Source: Maylandia zebra (Eukaryota > Chordata > Actinopteri > Cichliformes > Cichlidae). From it: a stretch of DNA of 64,000 bases. The translations under genes were made by a program, and so were the position numbers. Positions 1-13,229 of this stretch are shown one piece after another (position 1 is the first letter of the stretch; each line of letters begins with the position of its first letter). The DNA lies in the NCBI RefSeq assembly GCF_041146795.1, contig NC_135185.1, positions 7,365,529 through 7,429,528 of the forward strand, written 5' to 3'. The notes under the pieces were generated by a model. The model had not been told where the DNA came from. It saw nothing but the letters and a program-made list of their open reading frames with translations, and made no database searches.

Positions 1-3000
1 TGTACAACCATCGCCTGTTTGAGCGCGTGAGAGAGTCTCATCTGGGGAAAAAGGAGGGGATGCAAAAGAGCTGCAAGTAAAATCTGCATCTATGCAACTG
101 TTTTTGCATGCATCAAATTTCCCGTGCAGAGTTTATGTGGCAAAAAGAAGCACTCTTAAACCCACTTGCATCTCTGGTTTCACTCACACACCTTTGCCCC
201 TTAAACATCAAAGTCAAATTTTCGGCATGTAATGAAGGATAAATCTAGCTGAACACCTTCTAATTTACAGGTACACCTTTTTTATGAGTAATAAAGTCTT
301 TATAGGTTAGATTACACTAAGTATGATCTAACTGGGGGGAAAAGAAATGACAACAACATCAGGTTTGGGGTTTTGTTGCTCGTGTGTTTGTTTCTGTATT
401 TCCGAAGTGCTGCTTTTATAAACTACTGAGGCAAAAGAAAGTCTTTTAACTCACGCACAGCAGTCTCTTGTTTCTCTGTGATTCCAGTTTGACGATATAG
501 TATTTATTTTTGCCTCATAAAGGAAACTGTCACAGTGGGAATTAATTTAATTAATTCAGTCAGTAAGTCAGTTGACAGCTCATGTGGGGGTGGGGGTGGG
601 GCGATCCATCCGCGGCTTTGGGTTACACAACACACACCCGACAGCGCGAGCCTGGTCCAGCCCAGACGCTGCAGAACACCCACAACGCTTCCCCGCCCCA
701 CCACCAACCCCCTCCACCTCCAGCCTGCCTTCCGCTGCCAGGTGGGCCTCACCGAGCCCGGCTTTAAAGAAGGCTGAGGAAGGTAAAGATGACCTTAGCT
801 AGAGGAAACACTACACTTTATACACCCGTTCACAGAATATGCATCAGAGACAACAAAAGATACGACTGAACCAGAAATGCTACGTAACAATATGTTCCTG
901 ATTGTGTCTACAGCTTGCAGCTGAAAACAGATTTTTGTAGGTTTTGAAGACTGAAATCTAAACATGAGGTAAATCATGTGCTGTGACTGAAAGCTGCAGA
1001 ATAGCTGCTTCCTGGACTCTGTGGTAAGTAAACACAGTTCACCCACAACATTAAAACCACTGTCAGCTGAAGTGAATAACACTGATTATGTTATTATGAT
1101 GGCACCTATCAAGGGATGAGGAATATATATATATTAGACGGCAAATTAATCCAACACTGGTGTGTAGGAAAAAGCTAAGTATGACAATATAACAGATTGT
1201 AACATGAGCTAAATTCTGTTATTATTCAGTCTGCAGCATGCTGTGGCGTCTACAAAAAGCAGTCTAAAAAAGGCAACTGGTGGTAGGTAGCTGTTCAGTA
1301 TATGTGAACCACAGGATGGCCCATGTGGTCCAAACCAAGAGAGCTACTGTAGAATATACTGGATGTTAATGCTGGCTTGTTATGCACCTATAATAGCCAC
1401 ATGAGCAGCAGAACTGGACCATAGAGAGAGGACAGCCTGGTTTATGAATCACGTTTTCTTTTGCAAGCTGACAGAGGCAGTTTGAAGCCTTGAGCAATGT
1501 GCTCCTAGAAACCCGTCAGTCTCTGTGTGTATCACTTTGATATGTACCAATAACCTACGCCTAATAGCAGTGTCCCCTTTCAGCAGGGTAAGTTCTGTTA
1601 CAGACGTTGTTCAGGAATGCTTTGAGTACAATGATAAAAGTTGGTGGGAATCAAGTGAGATCTTGCAGCTCACAAGGCTTAAAGTATCTGCTGCTGACAT
1701 ACTGGTGCCATAGTACACAGCACATGCAGCGGTACACCTTCAGAGGTCTTGTGAGGTCCTTGCTTTGACAGCAGGTTAGGACTGTTTTAGTGGCACAAGG
1801 TGTGGTTTTGATGTTGCGGTGGAAGTGTTATACAAATAATGGAGTAGCATGGATTAAATGCCCAGTTTATGATGCCCTAATGCACTTTAATACTGTTTAT
1901 GTTTGGTCTATTTTAAAGCAGTACACCTGTCAGTATTCTGCACAGGACTTTTTATTGATAATTATGATTGAAACCAGACTCATTATGAAAATGCTGTTAC
2001 TGTTTTTCTTTGTAACTTAGATCCATGTTGCATAATTTTTGACATGTAATTAATCAAGGACCTTTAATTCACATTATCACTTAGAACTCTTTGACCCGAA
2101 TGGGTTATGCAATACACTAGCAAACTGATATTATCATGTCAACTCAGTCTTTGATACAGAAATTAAAGAAGGAGGGAAAGTCCACAGATCAGCAAAAGAT
2201 TAAAACCAACTCCCTAACATTATGTAGATCTCCTCATAGTCTGCCTCATCAGAGCGTGAAACATAGACCTCAGGGAGTGTGCCATGGTGTTAGGTGTTTT
2301 TCCCTTCTTATAGCATAGCCATAGTAGGTACTACAACTGCAATTTGTACACGTACAACAGTCTACCTGTTTAATGAAACCTGCTGTGAGCTCAGGTTACC
2401 TTTACACTTAGTGTGTTTACAAATGCTTCAGTTGCTAATGAATGTTGTATGAATGGAGAGCCAGACAGAGCAGACAGATCGTCTGTCAGCAGCCTGATGA
2501 CAATAATAAGTCATCTACCTTTTCAAGGTCATAAACAACTTCCCATTATTAATTCGGCATTAACTGCTGTGATTCATTGGGGGTTGCGGTCTACAGTTGA
2601 TTGCTGCCAAGTTTTTTATGCATGAGCTGAGTTAAAACGTTGGTGTGTGGCATTGTTTCCAGCAGCACAGGCCAAACATCTGTCAATTCATCTTACACTT
2701 CCTAATGAAGTCTTTTTTCTTTTTTTGGTTTTTGCTTTTTTTTTTTTTTTAAACAAAAAAACTGGGATACTGTCAAAAGCACTCAAAGTTATACTCTTTT
2801 TGCTATTACCCAAAGTACTCATTTCTTAAAGTTATAGTGTGGAAAAACTAACCACTAGATGTCAGTAGACTGCAGATTGCGCTCAACTGAATTCTGTCTT
2901 TTACACCTCCCAATTGAAGTGCATAATGAAGCTAATACATAAGTTTAATAAGAAAGATCTTTATTTACTCATCTGTCTGCTTTCCCTGGTAATTTGGCTG

Positions 3001-3044
3001 TTTCCATCAGTCTGTAAGACTTAATCATTGTCATCAATCATAGT
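1..3044. other. No gene recognised; intergenic or intronic sequence
   Basis: I see no coding exon that I can support here. A G/C-rich patch lies near 583-780, with a G-run and then C-rich sequence ending in a possible donor, but its reading frames are proline- and arginine-rich low complexity without a recognisable domain. The rest is A/T-rich, with a poly-T run around 2739-2750. It could be an intron or flank of a gene outside the window. Confidence 0.5.
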
Positions 3045-3106
3045 CCAATCATCTTTCTACCCGCCCTTCTTCAAGCCAATCAGCCTCCACTCTGCGTACT
3101 TTAAAT
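3045..3106 (+). promoter_or_regulatory. Promoter-like block: two CCAAT boxes, GC box and TATA-like element
   Basis: CCAAT occurs at 3045-3049 and again at 3076-3080, 31 bases apart and in the same orientation, both as CCAATCA. A C-rich GC-box-like stretch lies between them (about 3060-3066), and TTTAAATA follows near 3100. Paired CCAAT boxes at about 31-33 bases are the usual arrangement in NF-Y-driven promoters. I find no coding exon downstream that it would serve, so it may be an orphan or chance promoter. Confidence 0.3.
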
Positions 3107-6100
3107 AAAACTCTCATGTTACCCTTGCAGACTGCTAAATACAGCCTGCTTCCCCCCCCTCATGCAAGACACTCCATCCAACCCTCCATCTTATCTTCAC
3201 CACCATCAGCGTCTAGACATTTTACTCTGCCGTGATGGGTCATTTGAGTGTAATCACCAAATACTAAAATTTTGTATATCAAAAACTCTGTTCAGTTCCT
3301 TCCAATGATCTGTCCTTATTTAAAACCTAGCTACAGTGGCTGCTGTAGGACAAACAACTCTGGCTACCGTACATTTGTAGTGAATGTGGGCTGCCAGTCT
3401 GCTGACCTATTTACTCTGGAGAAAGCTGTAAAACTTTGTGAAAAGAGTCTGATATGACTCGATGAGTCGCTGAAGCTCACTTCTAACTGATGACGGCGAT
3501 GACGAGTTGATTGGTTGAGGCTTTCCTGAACTTTCTGTCAGTAAGCACTGCTGTTTTTACCACTGTTAGCTGCTATTAGCAGGTGACAGGGAAACTTTTA
3601 TTTAACTAGCTCTGATATTGTTGGACTTGGATACTTGGCAAATAAAAGCGTGTTTTTGGGCCCTTTAGGCTAACATTAGCTAGCATAATGTTAGCATATA
3701 ACCAGCTGTTGTTGTTTAGCCAGTTCTTGGCAGTTGTCTGGAGACAGAAGCACTGTGTTTTATTAATCTGCTGACAGTAAGTAAATGTGACCGTCTTGAG
3801 AATAAATAAACATATTTGTGCACGTTTTTGTTGGCGTTGGAGCCCTGATGGGAGGACATGAGGCTTTAGGTGAGGAAGAGTATGAGATTGTATCCAGATG
3901 CTGGTTGTGTTGTCCCTGTCCTTCCCAACTACATTTTCTAATCTCCTCCGCCTTTGGCATACTGCTTTTGTGGCCAGTCTCAAGCTACATGCAATTGCTT
4001 CTAAAGCTATTAGGCAAAGTGTCCATCTTGGTCACTGCATTCAAGATTGTGGGTCAACAAGGTGTTTTCCGCAAAGTGGTGCCCACACCTACATATTTTT
4101 TGATGGAACAATTCTAAGCTTATAGGAATGCATCAATTTGTTGGAATACATAATCAATGTATATTTATGTGTATATCGTTCTATTAAGTAAACTCAAAGG
4201 ATGACTTACCAGTCCTTTAAATTGATTTTGAAGCTAAGAGAGAAGTTTGTCATTGTGCTTGTATGACTGATAAGCATAGTCAGCTGTGCAGTCTTATTCG
4301 TCATCAACTGGCTTCTGCACTATGTAAGTGCTTATCAACACATTGCCAGCATCCAGGTGGCTAAAGCTTCTTTAAAAACCTCTCCTGAAAATCATGTATT
4401 TTTAAAGCCTTTTTCTTTCATTTCCAATTAAAGTTACTGTGACATGAAAAAGTATTTGCCTTAATAAATAATTATTCTGGTTTCCACAACAACATCCGTG
4501 TGGAAAAAAAGCAGCGCTGTCTCTTGAACTTTAAAGCTAAAGTCATTTTAGGCAACCCTTCATCAAACTGTTAGAGGCACCAAGCTTTCAAGTAATGTGT
4601 GAACTTGCCTTTGTCAGATCGACTTAGATAACAACAAGCAAGTGACACTTTTCGTCTGAGACTACCTCAGAGGGGAAGTGATGCAATGCTGACCCAGGAG
4701 ATTCAAAAACAACTCTGAGCCCAGAATCAAAGAGGCCGGACACTTTGTCTGTTCTGCTGACAGACGCGACGTTTCAGTGGAGGTGGAGCCATGAAAGTCT
4801 CTCAGGTCGGAGTCACTCCTCTGGGATCACTCACACCCTCTTACACACATTTTAAATATATTCCAAGAACTGCCATGTTGTTTATATGTTTGTATGCAGA
4901 AGCTAATTGTTCTGGGCAGATGTGAACAAGTTGCTAGCTGCTTGCCTGCGTAAGCAACTGTGTGTGGTGGATTTGAATTTTATGACTCAAACATAAATTA
5001 TAGATCAAGATTACAAAACAGTGCATCGCTCGAGGTAGAACATAGTTGAAAACACGTGTTTCCACCGATAAATGCAACAACATCAAGTGTTCGAGCAAAG
5101 TGTATGAATATTTTCGCTCTCTGGAGGTCTGTTGTTGTTGCTCAGCTGGGACAAGACAGCTGGCCTTCGTGCTATGCCATTACTTCAGATCCCATTATTA
5201 CAGAGAATCCCAGCAGTAATGGAAATAGCCTGTCGTCTTGGGCCAGGTAGCACAGCTAGCCCATAAATCAAACTGGCGTTAGGGGAGGTGAGTGAGGCGG
5301 GGAAGGCAGCGGTGATGGTGATGGATGGGGAGAGTGAGTAGGAGACAAAAGTGGGGTAAGAGAAGACGGGAGGAGTTTCCTGTGCTTGCTGACAAGCTCG
5401 AAGAAGGCTTGAGCAAACAGGTCCTATAAGATCCAAGCTAAGATAGCCATCAGTAGACCAGTAGAAGACAGACAAGTTTGATTTAGGTTAGTTTAGATTG
5501 AAAATGTGTCATCACTGATTATCACTCTGTCACAGATACACACACCTTATTTGCTGCTCAGTTGGTTGTATTCAGTGTTAAATCAGAACTTCAACATTGC
5601 CTTTTGAGATGTAGCCTACAGTAACTATCCATTAATTAGTAACAATAAACATGCTTGTGTATTCCTGATATTGTCACAGTTACTTATTGTGAGCAGATTA
5701 GACGTGCAGACCTCCCGTTTCTGCACAGCTAGCAACAAACTGGCGAAACAACAAGAGCGTCTAATGGTGAAATTTTAGAGACTGTAACTTTAAAATGAGA
5801 AGGAATTAAAATTTTAAATTACATTATTATACTATTATTTTTTGCCAATGCAGACATGTGTTATTATTATTATTATTAGTATTATTATAATGATACCGAT
5901 GCTCATGTGCCCATGCATATTATGTGCCATTATAGTGATATCCAGTCAGATATGATGTTGTTATCGAGAATTACCGTAATATTTAAATTATGAAAAAGAA
6001 TGCAAATTGTTGCACAGGTATTTATTTATGAATCAGGCTGCTTCAAATTCAAAAGATATCCAGTTAAATTCGGGAATAACAAAGTGAAGTCTTAATTAAA

Positions 6101-8989
6101 TTCAAAGTGAATTTTTTGGTCTGGATTGAAATGAAATACTGAATATTTGTGAAAAAACGAATATAGCCGTCACATAAACACATCAGCTCAAAACTTAGGT
6201 TAGGCATCCCTTAACTCATTTGTCCAACAACAGCTCACTAACCTCAGTATTATTCCACTCGCTGGAGATGCAAATTGCTCGGCTGCTCATAATTTACGTC
6301 CGACAGCCTGGTGGTTTGCCTTGAAATAATTATTTAAAAACAGTCTTGTGGCATCACAATAATGAAAAGCCACTCTTGGATTTGTTTTATTTGGTGGGGA
6401 TTTCAGTGATTTGTCTGTGTAAATGGGGTTAAATTCCTTGTGGTGATGTTGCTGAACAATCCTGCCACTGTTTTCTGGAGTTATGACTGACTGGATGCTT
6501 AATTATGATCCTGTGAAGTAAGGCAGGTGGAATCATTGTGATCTCTCTGGTTTGCGTTGATTAGCTGTTATGGTGTTTGATTGCTGTGTAATGAAGTCAG
6601 AATTAAAGAGTTAAACATTTCAAGGACCGCAACGTCTGCACCGTCTATGTTGTTATTATTATTTTTTATAACAGAATAAAAACCTTGCAAGTCAGAATTA
6701 ACACATCATCTATTTGAAGTTCAACAACCGGAGCACAGCATATAACAACTACTATCAAAGCATTAACGCTGCATGTGTAAATTGTTGTAGGTGTGTTTCG
6801 CTGATCGAGTAAGCATGGAAGAATCTGGCAGAGATGTCCTGTTTGCGGGAAATCCAGAGGGAAGCCACTTAGAGGGCTGCATTTATCACTCCCATGAGTA
6901 ATAACCACCGAGGAAAACACAACTTGGCACCAAGCACAATGGCGCAATTGTTTTTTGGGGGGGTTTGTATACGGGAGGGGGTAAAATGAAGTGCTTTTAA
7001 TATTCACATATATCTGTTACCAGTTTGGATTGCAGGCCTCTCCTCCTTTCAGGAGGGCTTGTTTAGCATTGAGCCCTGGGGGGAACAGGTGGATTTTTTT
7101 TTCCCTCGCTGTGTCTGGACAAACCAGTACACACCAGGAGACAACATTGCAGAATGGATTTCATAATTCAGGTCTTTTTTAATTAGCTCGTAATAGCGCT
7201 TTTGCATTGGAGATCTGCACTATTTGCATGCCTCGTGAGTAGGAAAAAGGTGATTATGTTCCATCATGCCACACATCGATGTTTTCTTTGGCCAGGTGAT
7301 GTTATGTTTGCTTGGCAGGGGTGCCAGTTTCTGCATTTCAGCACAAAGCATTTTGTTTTAGGGCTAATTACACGGCAGGCAAAGGCAAATGAGCCCCGTT
7401 TCTTCCTCTCCTCTGTGGGTGACAGTTATTGACAATCGACCCTGTCTAGCCATAATACGCCAGAGGGAGAGGAATCAACCACTTCCAACATAAACACTTC
7501 AGAAAGAGGAGCTTCAAATGGGGCAGGTTTTACCTTGACAACTGTAACTATGTTCAACAAATTAGTCCAAGATTCCCTGGTTGTTTACACACCTTGAAAT
7601 GAAAAGAGACCATTTTTTTAATCAGACTGACAGCACGGATCCTTCAGATTTAGCATTTTGTTTTCATTGCTGTGGCTGTGAATGGGCACAGCAGATGACA
7701 CCCACTCCAAGTTGAATCTGAATCATCAGATCTGATGTTTGTGTGTGTGAGTTTGTGTAAGTGAGTGTGTGCAATTGCCAGAGGGTCGCACTGTATTTTC
7801 AAACAGTTTTTTGGCATCAGTTGTATCCTGTAGGATTAAGAAGTACACAATTTGACTGTTTTCTGGCACTCATCATCAGATAGTCACAATCTTACTTATT
7901 TTGTCCGTTGGGTGTGTTTGAGCGTGCGAGAGCGTCTGAAACCAGGATCAAAGATCAGCAGATTTAGTCAGTGTCTCCCCCCGTTGAGTGACTCTCAGCC
8001 TTGTGTGGAAATGGTTGGAAGGGTCAGTGCCCGCCGGTCACCCATGCAGCTATTCCCTCTCTCCTGTGATTGTCCAGCGTCTGCTTCCAACACTCACTCG
8101 CAGCAGCTTCAAAGGACGCACCCCGTCACACCCTGCACTTCAAAGACGCACGGTCAACATCTGTGCCAATCAAACTGTGCACAGATGTGTCTGCGTAAGT
8201 CGCTACTGATGTGGCAACTTTAAATGGATGACCTGTCAGTCGAGATTTGCCCAGCGTTTTGTTTTTTGTTTTTTAAATCAGCAAGGCCCCCCACAAGCTC
8301 TAAGTGATTTTCTTTGGCATTTTAATAAATAAATAAAATAAAACATCTCCAGCTGTTAGATTAATGGTCTTCAAACCCACAACGATTAAGCAAAGGGGGG
8401 AAAAAAGTGAAATTGGTATAGCTGCAAAATGTGCATGCAATTTATAAAGTCAAGAGAGACGAGAGTGTTCATATTGCAAATACTATTGTAAAATTTCATA
8501 TACACAAGTCTACTTTTGTAGACTTTTATGTATATTTTAATGTGATTTTCACCAACCAGCAAGTGTGTTGGGGGTTTTTCTGCTATTGTTTAACTGAGTG
8601 CTAGATGTTAGCTTCCATAAACTGTACTGAAGTAACCGGAAAAAAAGACAGAGCAGTAGAGATGTGACATAAATTCTTCAGACGTTACTCTCAACAGGCC
8701 ATTTGCCATTTAATATTTTAGACTTATAATTTCATAGCAATTTAGCTTCACCCAGCTCCTCCAACCCCCCTTGCACGCGTCTGGATTTTATTCAGTCCAT
8801 TATATCATATTTTATCTGCTCTAACATGAATAATAATAGTTTATATTAATAGACTATTATTATTTTGTACCTTTAAGTCATCATAATAAAATCTTTCTCC
8901 TATTTGTGCCAGACAAGGTGCTTTATTCTCTATACTACCAACATTATAGAGGGCTGAGATTCATACATCAATAAGCCAGAGCTGCTCTC
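3107..8989. other. Long stretch without a supported gene; candidate conserved non-coding sequence
   Basis: No exon chain, RNA gene or intact element could be supported. Two parts, about 6250-6620 and 6990-7440, differ from the surrounding A/T-rich sequence. They have balanced composition, few simple repeats and several homeodomain-type TAATTA/ATTA cores. They look more like constrained non-coding DNA than decayed repeat, but only an alignment to other fishes could show it. A short inverted repeat around 3671-3697 is of the GCTAACATTAGC type common in fish genomes. Small TTA repeats lie near 5860-5890. Confidence 0.4.
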
Positions 8990-9625
8990 TTTAGGGGTCG
9001 TCACAGCAGATCATCTGCCTCTATCTCTATCGCCTATCGCCTCTTCTGTCACAACAGCCCTCTGCATGTCCTCCTTCACTAGATCCACAAAGCTTTTCTG
9101 TGGTCTTCTTCTTACCTGGCATATATCCACAGAGTTGAGATGGTTTGGACATTTGCAGACATGTCCAAACCATCTCTTCTCTAACCTTGTCTCCAAACCA
9201 CCCGACCTGAACTGTCCCTTTGATCTACTCATTTCTAATCCTGGTCTCTCCCAGATTTAAGCATCTTCAAATCTGCCACCTCCAGCTCGGCCTCCTGTGT
9301 TTTGTGGATGCTGCTCTCTCCAAACCATACATCACAGTCTCGCTACTATCTTGTAAATCTTACTGCTATCCTTCTGCCACAAATCACCCCGACACTCCAC
9401 CCACTCCACCCTCACTGCGTTCCTTTTTCTTGTGTGCTGTCCGTCGCTTTCGATGGTTGCCCCCAGGTATTTAAGCTCCTCCATCATCACTACTTCCACT
9501 CATTGCATCTTTACTCCGACACCTGCTTTGCACATGCATTCTTTCAATCCCGCTGACAGCCTCCAATATGCATTGATTGATTCCATTGCACTGACAGTTA
9601 TTTCAAATCCTCTGAATACCTCTAC
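8990..9625 (-). mobile_element. Decayed 3' end of a LINE-type retrotransposon
   Basis: Read on the minus strand, broken frames give a recognisable series from the C-terminal part of a fish RTE-like LINE polyprotein. In order these are a segment with EELKYLGATIESDGQ, then a segment with QEAELEVADLKML, then RWFGHVCK, then VKEDMQRAVVTEEA, then RQMICCDDP next to the end. These follow the reverse transcriptase domain in such elements. Frameshifts and stops interrupt the reading, and nothing of the catalytic RT motifs lies within the block. It is a 5'-truncated dead copy, which is usual for LINEs. A perfect 16-base inverted repeat sits inside it (9137-9176). Confidence 0.75.
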
Positions 9626-12600
9626 CCAGTAACAGACACGTCTACAAACACACTGGAGATATCAGAGTGTCAGAGGAGCACTGAGAGCTGGTGCTGGGCT
9701 CAGATCTCACGCTTTTGTAAAATACCAGATTCATGTCTTTCCTCTCAGGAGTTTGGAAGTTGCTCACATGAGCTGAAGTGCAGGTGGTCCCATATTCTGC
9801 CAAAATGATCTGGATCTGGATCAGGATCAGAATCTGAATCTGCGTAAATTACAGCATCTGAAAACCTCACTTTTCCTGCATGTTCAGACGAGGATTGCGG
9901 TCATAGATCATCCTCGCTGTGTGTGTCTGCGTGCTCATATTTTCTTTGGTTCCCTCCTTTTTTCACTTACTGTTTTTTTGCCTTTGTTATCTGTTTTGTT
10001 GTTATTTTGTTAAGTCCTCATGGTGGTAATCTTGCTTGTTTTTAACAGAATTGTATTTCTATTGTCAAAAAAACCCAACACACATTTACAAAAATGCTGA
10101 TCTGTCGCAGAACTGAAAGATCAGACAAGTTTCTGCCTGAGCCGGACAATCTGAGCTTTTCACTCAGTTAAATTTCAGTTAAATTCATAAGTGATTAATA
10201 TGACCCTTAAAGGACCTTTTTGTACCAAAGAATGACCATCAAAAAAGACACAATTCAGTGAAGTGAAAAGCTAAAATAACGGAAAATTTAGGACTTTGCA
10301 AATAAAAAAATATCAACAGATTAAATGTCAAAATAGTTTCAGTTGATCAGTTCATCAATTATTTGTCTTGGTGTGTGTTCTGTTGCAGAATTTCGCAAGA
10401 ATGGGTGATATTTCTGTCATAAAGTGTTATTTCCATCATGAAAGAAAGATTTTTTTCATCCAAAACATTTCTTTCCTTTTCCGTTTTCTGTTCTTTCATT
10501 TTTTTTTGGACTCACAGAGAACATCAAACAGGTTTAATTGTTTCTTTTTCTGGGACCTATTTCAGGAAGCGATCTCAAACATTACGTTTTTTAGGGGGCT
10601 TTTTTGTTTTTTCAGCTTTTTTCTTTTTCTTTCTTTTCATAGTTCGTACATTCCTTGACCTTAAGATAATATCATTTTTTTCCTGAGATTTTTTTTTTTC
10701 TAAGTTGAGTTGCTTATTTAGGGATTAATATTGAACCCCTCACTGTAATTACACATATATCCTGCTCGAGCTTCTTTATGAATGTGTTTCAAGACACATT
10801 TATTCCCTTGTGGGAATGTGAGCTCCTGGTTCTCAATTTTGTGGGACTGTCGCACATTCTCACCCTGATGTCTGGATGTACAAACAAACTGAGCGCTGCA
10901 CACAGATGGGTACAAAAGCCAGGCTTACGGCTGAGGCGAGGAGGAGTCAGGTGGATCAAGGAGCAATGTGGGAAAGGTGGAATCTCCCGCTGATCCTCCT
11001 GGGACCAACACCAGGAAGAGAAATGTCAGATTTACAGGATTCAGTGTTCTCCTGGGAAACATGGAGGTACTGACGCACATTCACACACGTTTACTGGGAA
11101 AAGAAGGTAAATAATTGTAGATATTTGACCGTTCCTGAGAAGATTGTCCTCACACAGTCAAAGACACCCTCAAACTTGTAGTCGCCTTTCTTTCAAGGTC
11201 TAACTGGCAGGTATGATTATACAAATGCAAAGTAATGCACGGTCATACAGACTGATAAACTGTCAGATTACAGGATTCAGCTTTTGATGGGAAAATGCTG
11301 GGAAACACATTCACAGACATATATAGATAAACATCTGACCCTCAGTTTCATCCTCTCTAGAATAGAAAATGTAAATGTGCAAAAACGAATTAGATGGAAA
11401 AAAAACCTTAAATTAATTTACCTTTAGATAAATATATATACATCTAGTTAGCATTTGTAAACACCATTTGTATCCTGACATCTTAAGCACCATTAATTAC
11501 TTAATGTGCATATTTCATTTTACTGTAACAGAGCGATTTATGAAATAAATTTACATTTTTTTCAAATAATGCATCAGAATCAGAAGCATTTATTTGAATT
11601 GTAAACAGTCTGTTTTATAGATAATGCATTTTTATAGCTAAATACAACAGACGCTTCATTAGAAAAGACACAAAGCCTCTAAAAAGTGCCTAAACAGCTT
11701 GTGTGACCTTTTTTGCAAAACTCCCCAAACCTATTAACTGAAGATTTATTGTCATTAAGTATACACTGCATTGAAAAAAAATACCATAATTACTTTTTAT
11801 GAGTTTGCATTTGAAAAAAAATAATTATATTTTCTCAACTAAAAATACAGGCTCTGTCAAATGGCTTTAGAAGAAATATGACAGTGAGTTACAAAATGTA
11901 AAGATGACAGTCCTGTGGGACCCCGGCCTGCAGTAAGAAGCGAGATTAGAGAGATTACAGTTAAAGAGTATCTCGTCCTGTGGAGCCCCTTCTAAACACC
12001 AGCTCCCATCAGATGGGCCTGGTCTGATGGAGGAAACAGGAGAGATTATACATGTTTAACAGTAATCCCCCTCTTCTGGAGCGATGCCAGTGCAGAGCAG
12101 AAGACCTCCGTTCGACTGGAGAAACAAAGAAAAACAAGGAGAGAGAGACAGTCCCGGGTGGAGAGTCCACACTTTTAAAAAGATTTACAACTTTCACGAA
12201 AGAATGCTGCAGCTGACTCGGAGAATAAGTCACGTACCAAAGCACGTGCATTTTGTTTTAAAGCTTTTAAAAGAGAAACGTGAAGAGAAGATGTCGATTT
12301 CATTCCTGACACTTGTCATGTTTGTTATCTTTTTGAGCCACTAGGCTCCGTGTCTTACTAATTAATTTTGTATTTTTTGGTGGGGGTTATACTACTAGGG
12401 TACAGGATGTTATATGTTTGATTCATTCATGGATAGATGCAGGCACAATTACTTTTAACAAAGGAAAAATGACTTTGGTCAAAGTTACTGTTAATCTTTC
12501 CTGTCACTGATGTTCAGTTGGCATTTCTAACCAACAACTGCACCTACAAAGTGAAGTTCTTCTGCAAAATCACCTAAAAAAAACGCCCCCCACACTAGTC

Positions 12601-12668
12601 AGTACAAAATTAAGGCCTATAGTCATCTTATGTCACTGGCTGGTGTCTTTGTAAGGTGATGATTCTGT
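9626..12668. other. No gene recognised
   Basis: A/T-rich sequence with T-rich runs around 10440-10700. The longer open frames are phenylalanine-rich translations of those runs and are not credible proteins. A short piece at about 11572-11610 resembles the CAGAATCAGAA-type ends of dispersed fish repeats. I see no splice-bounded exon or RNA gene. Confidence 0.5.
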
Positions 12669-12930
12669 TCAATTCAATTCAGTTTTATTTATATAGAGCC
12701 CAATCACAACAGCAGTCACTTCAAGGAACTTTATACAGTTAAGCAAACAAGACAAAGAAAGGCCAACGATCTCACAACCCCCAGTGAGCAAACACTTGGC
12801 AACAGTGGGAAGGAAGAACTCCCTTTTAACAGGAAGAAACTACTGGCAAAACCAGGCTTTGGGGGACTTTTCACCTTAAGTCAGTAGTGCCATGAAAAAG
12901 AGACAGGAAAACAGAGAAAGAGAGACACTG
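12669..12930 (+). repeat. Dispersed teleost repeat
   Basis: The block begins with tandem AATTC and TTTTATTTATATAG, then CCAATCACAAC, TTCAAGGAACTTTATA, and GTGGGAAGGAAGAACTCCCTTTTAACAGGAAGAAA in broken pieces. This order is familiar from a very abundant dispersed repeat of spiny-rayed fish. Further copies in opposite orientation occur at 38860-38993 and about 59340-59450, which shows directly that it is dispersed. Its right part is interrupted by the MITE at 12945-13221. Confidence 0.65.
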
Positions 12931-12944
12931 GGGGTGGTGTAAGG

Positions 12945-13221
12945 CAGCGGTCCCCAACCTTTTTTGCGCCATGGAGCGATTTATGTCCGACAATATTTTC
13001 ACAGACCGGCCTTTAAGGTGTCGCAGATAAATACAACAAAATAAAACTAGTACCTGTACCAAAAAAAGAAGATTTATTAATAACACACAGGAAAAGACAC
13101 AGGGAAACTGAGTTAACGATAAAAACGATTTAAAAAATAATCGAGCTTCAACTCTCGCGGCCCGGTACCAAACGACTCACAGACCGGTACCAGTCCGTGG
13201 CCCGGGTGTTGGGGACCGCTG
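12945..13221. mobile_element. Non-autonomous hAT-type MITE, 277 bp
   Basis: The element begins CAGCGGTCCCCAACC and ends with the inverse, ...GTTGGGGACCGCTG, giving terminal inverted repeats of about 15 bases with one interruption. It is flanked by GTGTAAGG on the left (12937-12944) and GCGTAAGA on the right (13222-13229), an 8-base target duplication with two differences. That length is typical of hAT elements. There is no coding capacity. It sits inside or at the edge of the dispersed repeat beginning at 12669, so it inserted later. Confidence 0.8.
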
Positions 13222-13229
13222 GCGTAAGA

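Noticed and set aside
10368-10686. Two plus-strand open frames of 82-96 codons rich in Phe and Ser
   Set aside because: They result from a T-rich tract and are not credible as proteins.
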